Positions 44,731-54,669 of a DNA stretch of 64,000 nt are shown piece after piece; the first letter of the stretch is position 1; the number at the start of each line of letters is the position of its first letter. A model generated the notes under the pieces. That model saw only the letters and a list, made by a program, of their open reading frames with translations, was not told the DNA's origin and made no database searches. The position numbers were made by a program, and so were the translations under genes. The DNA is from Campanula takesimana (taxonomy: Eukaryota; Streptophyta; Magnoliopsida; Asterales; Campanulaceae): the NCBI GenBank assembly GCA_026119855.1, contig JAOWBW010000364.1, positions 310,001-374,000 on the forward strand, in the 5' to 3' direction.

Positions 44731-45388
44731 CTGAAACAAAAGCAAAATTTAAAGTTTAGAAAACGAGGTAGGTCGTGCGGTCACTTGACAAGAGTGAAGC
44801 AATGATGGTGCGGTCAAGTGAAGCACGGTAACAAAAGGTTGCGGTAGGTAGAGATGTTAACAACATTACCGCAAACATAGAAGTGTTTGATCCATACAAG
44901 ATCAAAATGTGAATAGGGCAGAAACACAAATATCAAAAGCAAGTAAATTAACAAGGATCAAAAAGGTTAATTCGTCAAGAACACGAAGAACACTTAAGAG
45001 GAACACCAAGAACACCATAGGTCGAACTAAACCCAGATACCCAGAAAGTGACTGAAACTCAACGAAAATGTCATAGATAGAATCGGAAATGTAAATAAAG
45101 GCACAAAATCATATCAATTTCAAGGAACAAACAACATTATACTCAGAAATTGAAAGGGAAAAGTATTGGAATACCGAAAATTTAAAAATCCATTTGGCTC
45201 AATCGAATTCAACAAACTTGGATGAAATCTTATGAAATCTACAGAAATAGTAACTAGAACCATGAATAAACAATCAACCCAAAGTTTTAACTACATATAA
45301 GTAACAATAATGAGATGAATCTTAGAGAATGTGAAAAGTTTTTGGGAAATGTCCGCCAAAAAAAATACGAGATTCAAGAAGTTCATAC
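44731..45388 (-). other. Probable intron in H env-position gene (658 nt)
   Basis: Donor ATG|GTATGAAC and acceptor TTTGTTTCAG|GAC on the minus strand. The large exon has no ATG start, and both flanking frames are phase 0. Plant introns are AT-rich, as this stretch is. Confidence 0.7.
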
Positions 45389-45493
45389 CATAACTACGAC
45401 TGGAGGAGCGGGTTGAGATGGAATAGAACTAGGAATTTCGTCTCTGGATTCAGTCGATTTTGAAGACTTCTTAGATTGGTGTTTGGAAGTCAT
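45389..45493 (-). CDS. Element H: env-position ORF, exon 1 (35 codons)
   Basis: ATG at 45493 gives MTSKHQSKKSSKSTES, a Ser/Lys-rich N-terminus, then a Pro-rich stretch, and ends at the donor. Unspliced, it would stop within two codons. It is too short to stand as a separate gene and explains the missing start of the 897-codon exon. Confidence 0.68.
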
Positions 45494-46204
45494 TTATAGA
45501 GAATTTCAAAGAGAGAAAGATGGATGACGGTTTTAGAGAGATTTTAGAGAGAGGTTAGAGAGAGGTGATTTTCTGAAAAAGTAAAATGCAGAGAGTGGTG
45601 GAGTATAAGAAGGTGGAGCGGTTTAGGTGGAGGGTGGTTTGCAGAGGTCAGATGATGGGAAGATGGAGGGTTAACTCTGCAAAAGGTACTGAGGTGACCT
45701 AGGTTGTCTATTCGAATTAAATGCAAGGTTACTAGGTGTCAAATCAATAGCCAATGACGGCTCATAAATAGTTTTAGGAATAAAAATTAAATGCAAAAAT
45801 TTAATGCCCTAAAAGATTTAAATTAAATACAAGCGAGGGAAAATAGAAAGTTACCTTTGTGCCCTTGAGGTAGATATCGTCAAAATATCTCAAAATATTA
45901 CTAAGTTAGAAGACTTACCTGGGCTTGAGTGCGGTAACTTGAGATATTGACCGTGACATGTGCGGTCGATGTGAGGTGTTTACCTTGCTTGAATGTTTTA
46001 ACTTTATATGAGGTAACAAGACTTTATGCGGCAGTGTGAAGTGAGCGGCAACATTTGAATGATGCGGCAAACTGGAGGTGCGGTCAAATGAGGGATTGAG
46101 AAATCAATTATATTTGCTTGACCGTGATATGTCTGCCATGTACCTATCTTGATTTTGAACTTTTGACAAACATTAGTACAAGAAATCTTATGGACAAGTT
46201 TGAG
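45494..46204. other. H: gap between RNase H and env-position gene
   Basis: Non-coding. It contains several gcggta, gcggtc and gcggca words (45930-46085). It probably includes the promoter or splice leader of the extra gene. No TATA box I can point to with confidence. Confidence 0.5.
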
Positions 46205-47976
46205 TTAGAGTTCAAGCATACCCATTTCTCCTCTTAGATACCTAAATCTCTTGGAATCGAGAGCTTTGGTGAGAATATCTGCAATTTGATCATCAGTACC
46301 CACATACTCTAGATGGATATTACCTTTTTCCACATGATCCTTGAGAAAGTGGTATTTGATATCAATGTGTTTGGTTTTGGAATGCATGACAGGGTTGTTG
46401 GAGACAGCAATGGTAGATGTATTGTCACAAAAGATTGGACAATTTTCTTCTTTGATTCCATAGTCAACCAATTGTTGCTTCATCCACAGCACTTGGCAGC
46501 AGCAGCTTCCAGCAGCTATATATTCAGCTTCTGTGGTAGATACAGAGACTGAGGCTTGTTTCTTGCTTGCCCATGAAACTAGCCGATTTCCAAGGAAATG
46601 ACAAGTTCCACTCGTGCTTTTCCTGTCGATGGAACATGCTGCATAATCTGCATCTGAGTAACCTATAAGATCAAAAGTTGAATCTTTGGAGTACCAAAGT
46701 CCAAGGTTAATAGTCCCAGATAGATATCGAATAATTCGTTTAACAGCAATAAGATGTGCTTCTCGAGGATCAGCTTGATAACGAGCACAAACGCAAACAC
46801 TAAACATGATATCTGGCCTACTAGCAGTTAAGTATAGGAGAGAGCCAATCATACCTCGATATAAGGTTTGATCAACCTTCTTACCTTTCAAGTCTTTATC
46901 TAGCTTGTTACCAGTAGCCATAGGAGTGTCGTATGCCTTTGCATTTTCAAGTCCAAATTTCTTGATAAGATCTCTTGTGTACTTTGCTTGGTTGAGGAAG
47001 ATGCCTTCAGCACATTGTTTGATTTGTAGCCCAAGGAAGAATGTTAATTCTCCCATCATGCTCATCTCAAATTTACTTTTCATGAGTTTCTCAAAACGCT
47101 TACACAACAATTCATTAGTAGAACCAAAAATAATATCATCTACATATATTTGAACAAGTAAAGTATGATCATTATATTTAGCAATGAATAAAGTTGTGTC
47201 GATCTTACCACGCTTGAATCCCTTTTCAAGGAGAAACTTAGATAGAGTATCATACCATGCTCGTGGAGCTTGTTTGAGTCCATATAAAGCTTTACGGAGT
47301 TTGTAGACATGATTTGGAAATTTGGGGTCTTCAAATCCGGGTGGTTGAGCAACAAAGACTGTTTCTTGAAGTTCACCGTTGAGGAATGCACTCTTCACAT
47401 CCATTTGATATAGCTTGAATCTTTTGTAAGAGGCATAAGCTAAGAATATCCTTATAGCTTCGAGTCTTGCAACGGGGGAAAATGTTTCATCATAATCAAT
47501 GCCTTCTTCTTGTCTATATCCTTGTGCAACCAACCTTGCTTTGTTCCTTGTGATGCTTCCATTCTCGTCCATCTTGTTTCGGAATACCCACTTTGTACCA
47601 ATCACTCCTTGATCTTGTGGCCTTGGAACTAAGGTCCAAACTTTGCATCTTTCAAATTGGTTGAGCTCTTCTTGCATAGCAACAACCCAACTTGAGTCTT
47701 GGAGTGCTTCATCAACTTTCTTAGGTTCAACTTGAGATATGAATGCGGTAAGTGCATCATAGTTTGATCTTCTTGTTCTTACACCAGAATGCAAATCACC
47801 AATGATATTCTGAATTGGGTGATCTCTGACCTCACGAACTTCTTGAGGTATGTCTGGTTGAGTTGATGGTGGTTGTAAGTCTTCAAGTGGTACATCATTT
47901 GAGCCATCCCAATCATAAGTAATTTGAGGGATAGGTTCTTCAACATTTATGGGTGTCTCAACTTCAACTCCATTTG
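46205..47976 (-). pseudogene. Element H: RT and RNase H
   Basis: The open frame from ATG 47794 (529 codons) extends upstream without a stop to about 47980. RT features: VGTKWVFRNK-like start, LYQMDVKSAFLNGEL, YGLKQAPRAWYD and YVDDIIFG. RNase H features: GYSDADYA, STTEAEYIAA, CDNTSTI and KHIDIKYHFLKDHV. It ends ADILTKALDSKRF...LRGEMGML, normal for copia. It is separated from the integrase frame only by a one-base frameshift near 47985-47990, so it belongs to a broken polyprotein. Confidence 0.9.
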
Positions 47977-49444
47977 AGGTAGCAGCAATGAGGTACCTTC
48001 TGGTGCTTCATATGAGGTAGGTGGAGGTGCAGTTGAGGTAGATGGGTTTCCTTGAGTTGATTGATTTTGTGGTTGAGTTGTACCTGTCTCATTTATCTCA
48101 ACAAAATCATCAGCAACATTTGGAGCCATATGTGGCTCAAGAAGAGAATGTTCATCAAAAGTAACATGGACAGATTCAACTATCTTAAGAGTGGTTTTAT
48201 TAAATACACGAAAAGCTTTTGAGTGTTTAGCATACCCAATAAATATACCTTCATCGGCCTTAGGAGCAAATTTACCTCGATGTTCTTTACCGTTGTAGAG
48301 AATGAAGCATTTGCATCCAAATATCTTGAAGTATGCTATGTTGGGGGTTCTTCCTCTCCAAAGTTCATAAGGGGTTTTGTTGTAGGTCTTGTTGATGAGG
48401 GATCTATTTTGAGTGAAGCATGCTGTGTTGATAGCTTCAGCCCAAAAGTATTGAGGTAGCTTTGCTTCAGCAATCATTGTCTTTCCGGCCTCTATCAACG
48501 TTCTATTCTTCCTTTCCACAACACCGTTTTGTTGTGGAACTCCAGCAGCAGAAAAGTTGTGGTCAATACCATGATCATCACAGTATTGAGCAACACCGTT
48601 GTTCTTGAATTCTGTACCGTTGTCGGATCGAACACTAACGATGTCATCTTCTTTTTGTGTTTGGAGCTGTCTAAAGAGTGCGGTCAAAATGTCATAACAA
48701 TCATCTTTGGAGCTCATCATCTCGACCCACGTATATCTTGAGTAATCATCTACCACAACTAAGGAATATCTATTTCCTCCAATACTTGCGGTAGAAACAG
48801 GTCCAAACAGGTCCATATGAAGTAGTTGCAAACATCTAGAAGTTGAAGGTGTCGTCTTGCTGGAGAAAGACGCTTTTGGTTGTTTGCCTAGTTGACATGC
48901 TGTGCACTTCTCATCGTGGTGATCAGCTACTTTGGGTAGACCACGAACTAGATTTTCTCTACCAATCTTGGAGAGATACTTGAAGTTTAAGTGACTTAGT
49001 CTTTTATGCCACAGCCAACTATTCTTACTAACATTCTTTGCTACAAAACAGAGATTAGAAGAAATGCAAGATGAGTTAAAATCAACAACATAAACATTTT
49101 TCTTACGAATCCCTTTGAGCAAAGTGACGCCGGATATGCCATCTTTGATGAGACATAAATTTGAAGTGAAGTGGCACTGCAATCCTTTGTCGCAGAACTG
49201 AGATATTGAGAGTAGATTGTGTTGTAGTCCAATAACTAGAGAGACTTCTTGGATGGTGATTTTTCCTTTACGAATGACTCCATATCCTACAGTCTTTCCT
49301 TTGTTATTATCTCCGAAGGTTACTGATGGCCCTTTTTCTTCACGGACATCTTCCAATAAGTTGATATCTCCGGTCATGTGCCTTGAGCAGCCACTATCGA
49401 GATACCATAAACTTGATCTATCCTTGGAGAGTCCAGCCGTTAAG
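47947..49444 (-). pseudogene. Element H: protease and integrase
   Basis: The frame opens after TAG near 49445. Protease active site is DSGCSRHMTGDI at about 49375-49410. Then comes the GAG-pre-integrase zinc region (LWHKRLSHLN, CTACQLGK), and an integrase core with Asp (LHMDLFGP), Asp (VRSDNGTEFKN) and Glu (QQNGVVERKNRTL), all three present. It ends in a Ser/Thr/Pro-rich linker, then leaves frame by a one-base loss near 47985-47990. It lies in the same frame as gag, but three stops over about 55 bp separate them. Confidence 0.9.
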
Positions 49445-49509
49445 CAGAGAACCTATGAAATAAATATTTAAGAACAAGGTCCCCTTTTTATTCTTTTGGG
49501 TCCAAAGGG
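49445..49509 (-). other. H: gag-pol junction with three in-frame stops
   Basis: Between the gag end and the protease the shared frame holds TAA, TAA and TAG. The stretch just before the protease frame reads TTTATTTCATAG, which resembles a 3' splice site. CTAAC in the first stop's context resembles a branch point. Splicing, readthrough or simple decay are all possible. Confidence 0.5.
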
Positions 49510-51795
49510 TTAGCAACTTTTGACGACCCACACCTGCCTCACAGAAGGAGGGTTACTCTTTCTGGGATTGGGTGTGAATCTCAAAAGACATTCAGCAGCC
49601 TTATGACCATAACCATCACACACAAAACAATGGTGGAAGCCACTTAACTGAGGGTTAACAAACTTTGTCACAGTCTTCAGCACAACATCGTTTACAGGTG
49701 TGGATGCGGTCTCCTTTACAAAGTTCATCCTTTTGAACTTTGCTGCATTTCCACCATATGCGGTCGACTTACCATGAAAGGTAGTCTTCCGCGGTAGGAT
49801 CCTGCGGTAGGAAGACTCAGCCTTACCGCATGAGGTAGACTCTGCGGTAGGTTCATCCACGGCAATACCTTTCATCTTTGCCTTGCCAGTTTGTTTCTTA
49901 GGGTAGACATAGTTGAACTCTAGTTTCTTCTTTGGTTCTTGTCCTACACCCTTTGAAACATGATGTTTAGCCTTCGACCCTTCCAAAGTTTGCGAGGTAA
50001 ATTTCTCATCTCTTTCACAACAAGATGCACATTTGAAGTTGTCATTAGTTTGAAATCCTAAGCCTTCCTTATCACCGCTAGGCTTTTGGGATTCTAAGAT
50101 TTGTTCCATAGTGACACGAGAATTGGTCCACTCATTAGTGATCTTTTTCAAGTCATTTATCTCAGCAACCAATTCATCGTTTTTAACTTTAAATATAGCA
50201 TTTTGTTCTTCTAAGAAACGGTTTCGATCAGTAAGAGGAGTCATGCTCTTGATCTGCTCCTTAAGGAGGGTGAGTTCAGATCTTAGTAGAGATTTCTCCG
50301 TCTTGAGCTGGAAAATTTCTTCAGTTGAAAGTGCTAAAGCTTCCTTCATGCCAGAAAACTTACTAATTACCTGTTCAGCTTTTGCAAACATCTTTTCTTG
50401 TTCATCGGGAGAAATGTCAAACTTGACTTGAGGTGTGGTAGACAGAACTTCCTTCACTTTGGGGTTTAGTAGAGCCTTCTTTGCTGCACTAACATCACAT
50501 CTTGAAAATAGAAGATCACCATTTTTTTGAACCGGAGTTAGGAATCCTTTTTCAGCAAGTTCATCGGCCGTATAACTTATCCGTTTAGGTTTTGCATTTG
50601 GTGAGCGACGACTTTTATTATCATCCTCATCATCGGACTGGACGACCAAACAAATGTGACCTTCTTCAGAATCCTCATCGCTTTCATCAGAGTCTGACTC
50701 TATCCAAGTAGCCAACTCTTTTGAGGTAGAGTCTTCTTCAGCCATCATTCCCTTTTGCTTTGAATACCTTGGAGTAAAGTTACTTTTCTTCTTCATATAC
50801 TCATATTTGGGAATTGGACATTCTGATGCGAAGTGACCTGGTTTCCTGCAATTAAAACAAACAAGATCTTCTTTCTTCTTGGAGAAGTTGAAGTTCTCTT
50901 TCTTCTTTGAAGGGCTGCTCCTTGAAAACCTTGTTGGAGCTTTGCTTGTTGATCCGGGTCTTGCTGTCTTTCTGAACTTTTGGAATCTTTTCACGAACAT
51001 AGCAAAATCATCATCATCCATATCAAGTAAATCTGATGTGGAGATTTTTGGATCTTCTTCCTCGATAACTTCTTCCTTTTGAGCAACCAACGATAAGCTC
51101 TTTGTTTTTCCTTCCATTTCAGCAATGTTGTTAAGCTTGATATCAAAGACCTTGAGGTTGGCATAGAGGCTTCTAAGAGACATGTCATCTAGTAACTTGG
51201 TATCTTCAAGAGTGTTTCCTTTGTGTAGATATTGCGAACCAAGAGCGGCAAGAAAATTAACATTAATTTCTTTCTTGGTAAGCTTCTTTCCGAGTGCTGT
51301 ATAAGTACTTACGATCTCACAATAACGATCATAAGTGGCTCTTAGAGATTCACCGGGGATCTTAGCAAAGTTGTTGAATCTTCTTTGAATTGCAAACTTC
51401 TTGCTTTCCTTGCAAGCTTGATCTCCTTCGATGTAATCTTCAATTGCATCCCAAAGTTCTTTTGCAGTAGAACATTCCATGATCTGTCGACGCTGTGACG
51501 TACTCAAGGTACTTAGAAGTATACTTTTTGCTTTCACATCCATTCCAACCAGTCTTTTCTCTTCATCGGTCCATTCAGCTTTTGGTTTCTTGATAGTCGG
51601 ATTTGCACCATTGGTTTCTGGATCCGGATTAGCTTTCATTGGGAAGTATGGTCCAATGGTTAGACAATCACCAAGTTGCTCGTCCATGGAGTAGAACTGA
51701 GTTAGAATGCTGTGCTTCCATACGTCAAAATTATCTTCGTCGAACGCTGGAACGTGAGTGAAGTTAACCGTTGCCATAGTTTTCTGACTTGCCAT
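49510..51795 (-). CDS. Element H: gag (761 codons)
   Basis: Starts at ATG 51795 (MASQKTMATVNFTHVPAFDE). N-terminal copia gag (UBN2-type: FDVWKHSILTQF, TAKELWDAIEDYIEG, SLRATYDRYCEIVSTY). Zinc knuckle CFNCRKPGHFASEC about 40% along. Then an acidic Ser/Glu/Asp stretch (DSDESDEDSEEGH) and a coiled-coil segment (FQLKTEKSLLRSELTLLKEQ). A second knuckle, CFVCDGYGHKAAEC, lies near the C-terminus. Gag forms the particle and packages element RNA. Long, two-knuckle gag proteins occur in SIRE relatives. Open throughout. Confidence 0.92.
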   Translation of the reverse strand: MASQKTMATVNFTHVPAFDEDNFDVWKHSILTQFYSMDEQLGDCLTIGPYFPMKANPDPETNGANPTIKKPKAEWTDEEKRLVGMDVKAKSILLSTLSTSQRRQIMECSTAKELWDAIEDYIEGDQACKESKKFAIQRRFNNFAKIPGESLRATYDRYCEIVSTYTALGKKLTKKEINVNFLAALGSQYLHKGNTLEDTKLLDDMSLRSLYANLKVFDIKLNNIAEMEGKTKSLSLVAQKEEVIEEEDPKISTSDLLDMDDDDFAMFVKRFQKFRKTARPGSTSKAPTRFSRSSPSKKKENFNFSKKKEDLVCFNCRKPGHFASECPIPKYEYMKKKSNFTPRYSKQKGMMAEEDSTSKELATWIESDSDESDEDSEEGHICLVVQSDDEDDNKSRRSPNAKPKRISYTADELAEKGFLTPVQKNGDLLFSRCDVSAAKKALLNPKVKEVLSTTPQVKFDISPDEQEKMFAKAEQVISKFSGMKEALALSTEEIFQLKTEKSLLRSELTLLKEQIKSMTPLTDRNRFLEEQNAIFKVKNDELVAEINDLKKITNEWTNSRVTMEQILESQKPSGDKEGLGFQTNDNFKCASCCERDEKFTSQTLEGSKAKHHVSKGVGQEPKKKLEFNYVYPKKQTGKAKMKGIAVDEPTAESTSCGKAESSYRRILPRKTTFHGKSTAYGGNAAKFKRMNFVKETASTPVNDVVLKTVTKFVNPQLSGFHHCFVCDGYGHKAAECLLRFTPNPRKSNPPSVRQVWVVKSC

Positions 51796-51852
51796 TTTGA
51801 ATCGGCACCCAAGCTGTTAAGCTTGAAAAACAGAAGTTTTATAAAGGTGTTT

Positions 51853-51864
51853 GCTCTGATACCA
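51853..51864 (-). other. Primer binding site of H (initiator-Met tRNA)
   Basis: TGGTATCAGAGC on the minus strand, two bases inside the 5' LTR that starts at 51867. Confidence 0.92.
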
Positions 51865-51866
51865 CT

Positions 51867-53398
51867 TGTTGGTCCCAGAGACACAACAAGGGTATGAAAA
51901 GAGGCTAGAGGGGGGGGGGGTGAATAGCCTATTTAAAATTTCAACCCTTTTTCAAAATTCAACCTTTATGCTTACACTTGAATTTTGCGGTAGATAAAAA
52001 CTACGCGGTCAAGTATAAAATGCACAGCGGAAGTTTTCGTTAAAAACAAGTTGAGTTGATTTTAGACAAGTATAATGCGGTAGGCAGAGAATGCGGTAGG
52101 TGAGTTTGCGGTAGGCAAATATGCGGTAGATAGGGGTGAGGTAGGTTGAGTGATTGAAAACTTGTGTCTCAGAGGTTTTAGGCAAATGATAAGTTAGTCA
52201 GAATTTAGCTAAGGCAATGAGGTAGACAAACAAACACAATTCACAATTGTTCTTAAATCTGAGAGATCAAACACTAAAAGACAAACAAGATTAATATGAA
52301 CAAGTGAAGAACAATATGAACAAGACTTAAAGTAAATTTGCAGAAAGGTAAAGTGCAGTAAGTAAATGACACAATGATTTGGAAAGGTTCGATCTGTTAA
52401 AAGATCTACGTCCTTTACCAAGATGGTCAGTCTTGGATTTTGAATGGAGGATGTATTAATTCTCTTGAGTACAGATTACAAAGATGAAGAACTGAATTAA
52501 CTCCTATTTTCTATGAAGAACAATCCTAGACTTAGACCAGTGTATCCCTAATGATTCAATCTATGTGATTGATCAATCGGGGTGAGTGTGTGTGTAAGAA
52601 TCAAGAGCTCTTTGAAATCTATATGATTTTAGAGCCTAATGAATCTTGTGTTGAGAGGCTTGAGATTTGATCTTGAAGGTTGCTGGAGATTTGTTGAAGA
52701 CTTGAAGGTTGAGTGCTTGAAGATTCAAAGGATTCTGGAAATCTTGAGTATGATCTTCAATCACCAAGAATTTCAACAGCAATTTCTCTCTTGGAATCTC
52801 AGCTTTTTTTCAATGAAGAATTCAAGGTCTATTTATAGCCTTGATGGAGAAACTAGCCGTTAGAAATACTTGGGGTCCAAGTTGAAGGACAATGAGCTGT
52901 TGAAGTCTAATTGGAGCTCAGTCTGAGTTGTCCTTTTGTTGCAGAGTCATGGTGGTCCAACTGTACTATGATGACAGTTGTATTCAAATTTGAAATTTGA
53001 ATTTGCAACTTCAAAACTAACCAAGGTAAAGACATAAATGTGACCATGGTTAAGTTTGAACAAAATTGAGTTTCTTCAACCAAGGTTCCATGCGGTAGAG
53101 ATTCACGCGGTAGAATGAAACCATGCGGCAAGGTTATCTGCGGCAAGCATAGAGAATGCGGCACCTTGGTCATGCGGTAGGTTACATGCGGTAGGCAATG
53201 GACCTACCTCATTTTTCCAGACTTAGAAAAAAATTGAGTCCTAATCTGCTAAGCCTATTCAACTATAAAGTGGACTTATTCTAAATGAAGTACAAGTACT
53301 TCTTACAATATATCCTAAAGTCCACAAAGAGTAAAATAAGGTTATGGGATCAATCAAATTAAGGTAATAGGAGTGGTTTATAATAAGCATACCCAATA
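51867..53398 (-). mobile_element. Element H: 5' LTR (1532 bp)
   Basis: Near-identical to 40108-41639. The terminal bases are CCCAATA instead of CCCAACA, one change in the usually fixed CA end. The TSD gggtg follows at 53399. Confidence 0.95.
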
Positions 53399-53403
53399 GG
53401 GTG

Positions 53404-54100
53404 GTTCGTCAGCACAGGGCTGGTGCGTTACCGTGGGCTCCTTATGACCCTCCTCGGGATATGCTCCGTCCCGCGAGGTTGGCGACTTTCTTGGCTCCCA
53501 CTCCGGCAGAGCATTACAGGGGGGGTGATGATTATGCCGGCTATGTACGGACGCGGCTGGTCAGTCCACAGGTACGGGCTAGGATGCTATCGGGAGAGGG
53601 ATCGAGCTCGGCCCGGTATGTTGGTCGGAGTCGGCCTTTGGTTGACATGCCCCTTCGCTCGAGTAGCGTGAGAGTGGTGAGGGGCGGCTGGGAGGCTGAG
53701 CTTAGCTTGGAGCCGACTGATGCAGATCTTATTGAGGAGACATTCATTCCTCCGCCCGACGCTGGGGTATGGCTTTGTGCTTTATATCAGTCATGTTCGC
53801 ACACACTTATTTCTTTCTTCATTGTAATCATTGCCTTGGTTTCATTTTCAGGTGACTCGGGAGGCCTATATCCGTTCAGCTCGGCGGGAGAACGTGTTGA
53901 TGCGCTTACTGAGGGAGGCGTACCATTCATGTACTTTTCAGAGGGACGACGTTGCGTCACCCCAGCGTCGGGAACGGTCTCCAAATGGTGCGGGCTCTTC
54001 TCATATTGGTGGTCGAGCGGTCCGGGGACGGAGTTCGGGTGCTGGTAGCTCTCGGGCTTTAGCGCGGCGTGGAGACACCACGGAGGAAGATTCTGATTAG
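53404..54100 (+). pseudogene. Element C: first antisense PMD gene, exons 3b and 4
   Basis: Exon 3 resumes after H and is open to the donor GGG|GTATGG (exon end 53766). The acceptor TTTTCAG leads to exon 4 at 53852 (VTREAYIRSARREN), stop at 54100. Content is Arg-rich with GRSRPLV and RGRSSGAGSSRA stretches and an acidic end (TTEEDSD). It belongs to the gene that starts at 38604. By itself it cannot be expressed as a PMD protein. Confidence 0.85.
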
Positions 54101-54364
54101 GCGGGGTCCGCCTTTATTTCCTACACTGTTAGCTAGCAGAGAGCAGAGGGATATGTATGTATAGAACAGATGTACAAAATGCATGTATGTATATTATGTT
54201 CTAAAATGCAATTTTATTGTGGGAGCCTACTGGTGCAAACTAGTTAATTTACAAATGTTCCTAATTTTATACAATGCATGAGCCATAGAAGGGGGCAGGT
54301 ACATAGTTGCATGGATCCGTCACGGAGTGGGAAGAAACAAGCTGGATTTCTGCATGGAGCAAAG
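54101..54364. other. C: gap between the two PMD genes
   Basis: AT-rich 3' flank of PMD gene 1 with atgtatgtatat-type sequence. No gene seen. Confidence 0.5.
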
Positions 54365-54519
54365 TTGGCCGCATGGCCATGGCGAGGCTAGAACAATGTT
54401 GGCCGCCTGGCCATGGCAAGATCCGGGGCAAAGTTGGCCGCGTGGCCTAGGACGAAGTTGGCCGCCCGGCCAAAGGCAATATCGGCCGCGGGGCCAGGGG
54501 CAATGTTGGCCGTGTGGCC
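54365..54519 (+). promoter_or_regulatory. Six-copy GGCC-module array before C's second PMD gene
   Basis: Copies at about 54365, 54399, 54433, 54458, 54483 and 54505, each a variant of TTGGCCGCGTGGCCA. A TATA-like CTATTTAATG follows near 54574-54583, and the ATG is at 54670. Same module as in C's LTR promoter. Confidence 0.62.
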
Positions 54520-54669
54520 ACATCATGCGCCGCCTCCGGTTTTCCTTTTCCTGGCAAGAATCGGGAGTTGTGCACTATTTAATGAACCCTTTGCAGCCAT
54601 ACAAACGTACCAGCAACCTTTTGAGCAGTTTTTTGAGTTCCTTTTTAGCCAATTTTCTTGCTCTTTGCC

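Larger units (their letters stand above)
40108..53398 (-). mobile_element. Element H: SIRE-like Ty1/copia element with extra 3' ORF (13.3 kb)
   Basis: Complete insertion with TSD gggtg (40103-40107 and 53399-53403). The LTRs are 1532 bp each and differ by about six substitutions and two one-base indels by eye, so this is a recent insertion. Order on the minus strand: 5' LTR, PBS, gag, protease-integrase, RT-RNase H, extra ORF in the env position, polypurine tract, 3' LTR. Gag first, integrase before RT, and an additional 3' ORF place it with the SIRE/Maximus lineage. Confidence 0.95.
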
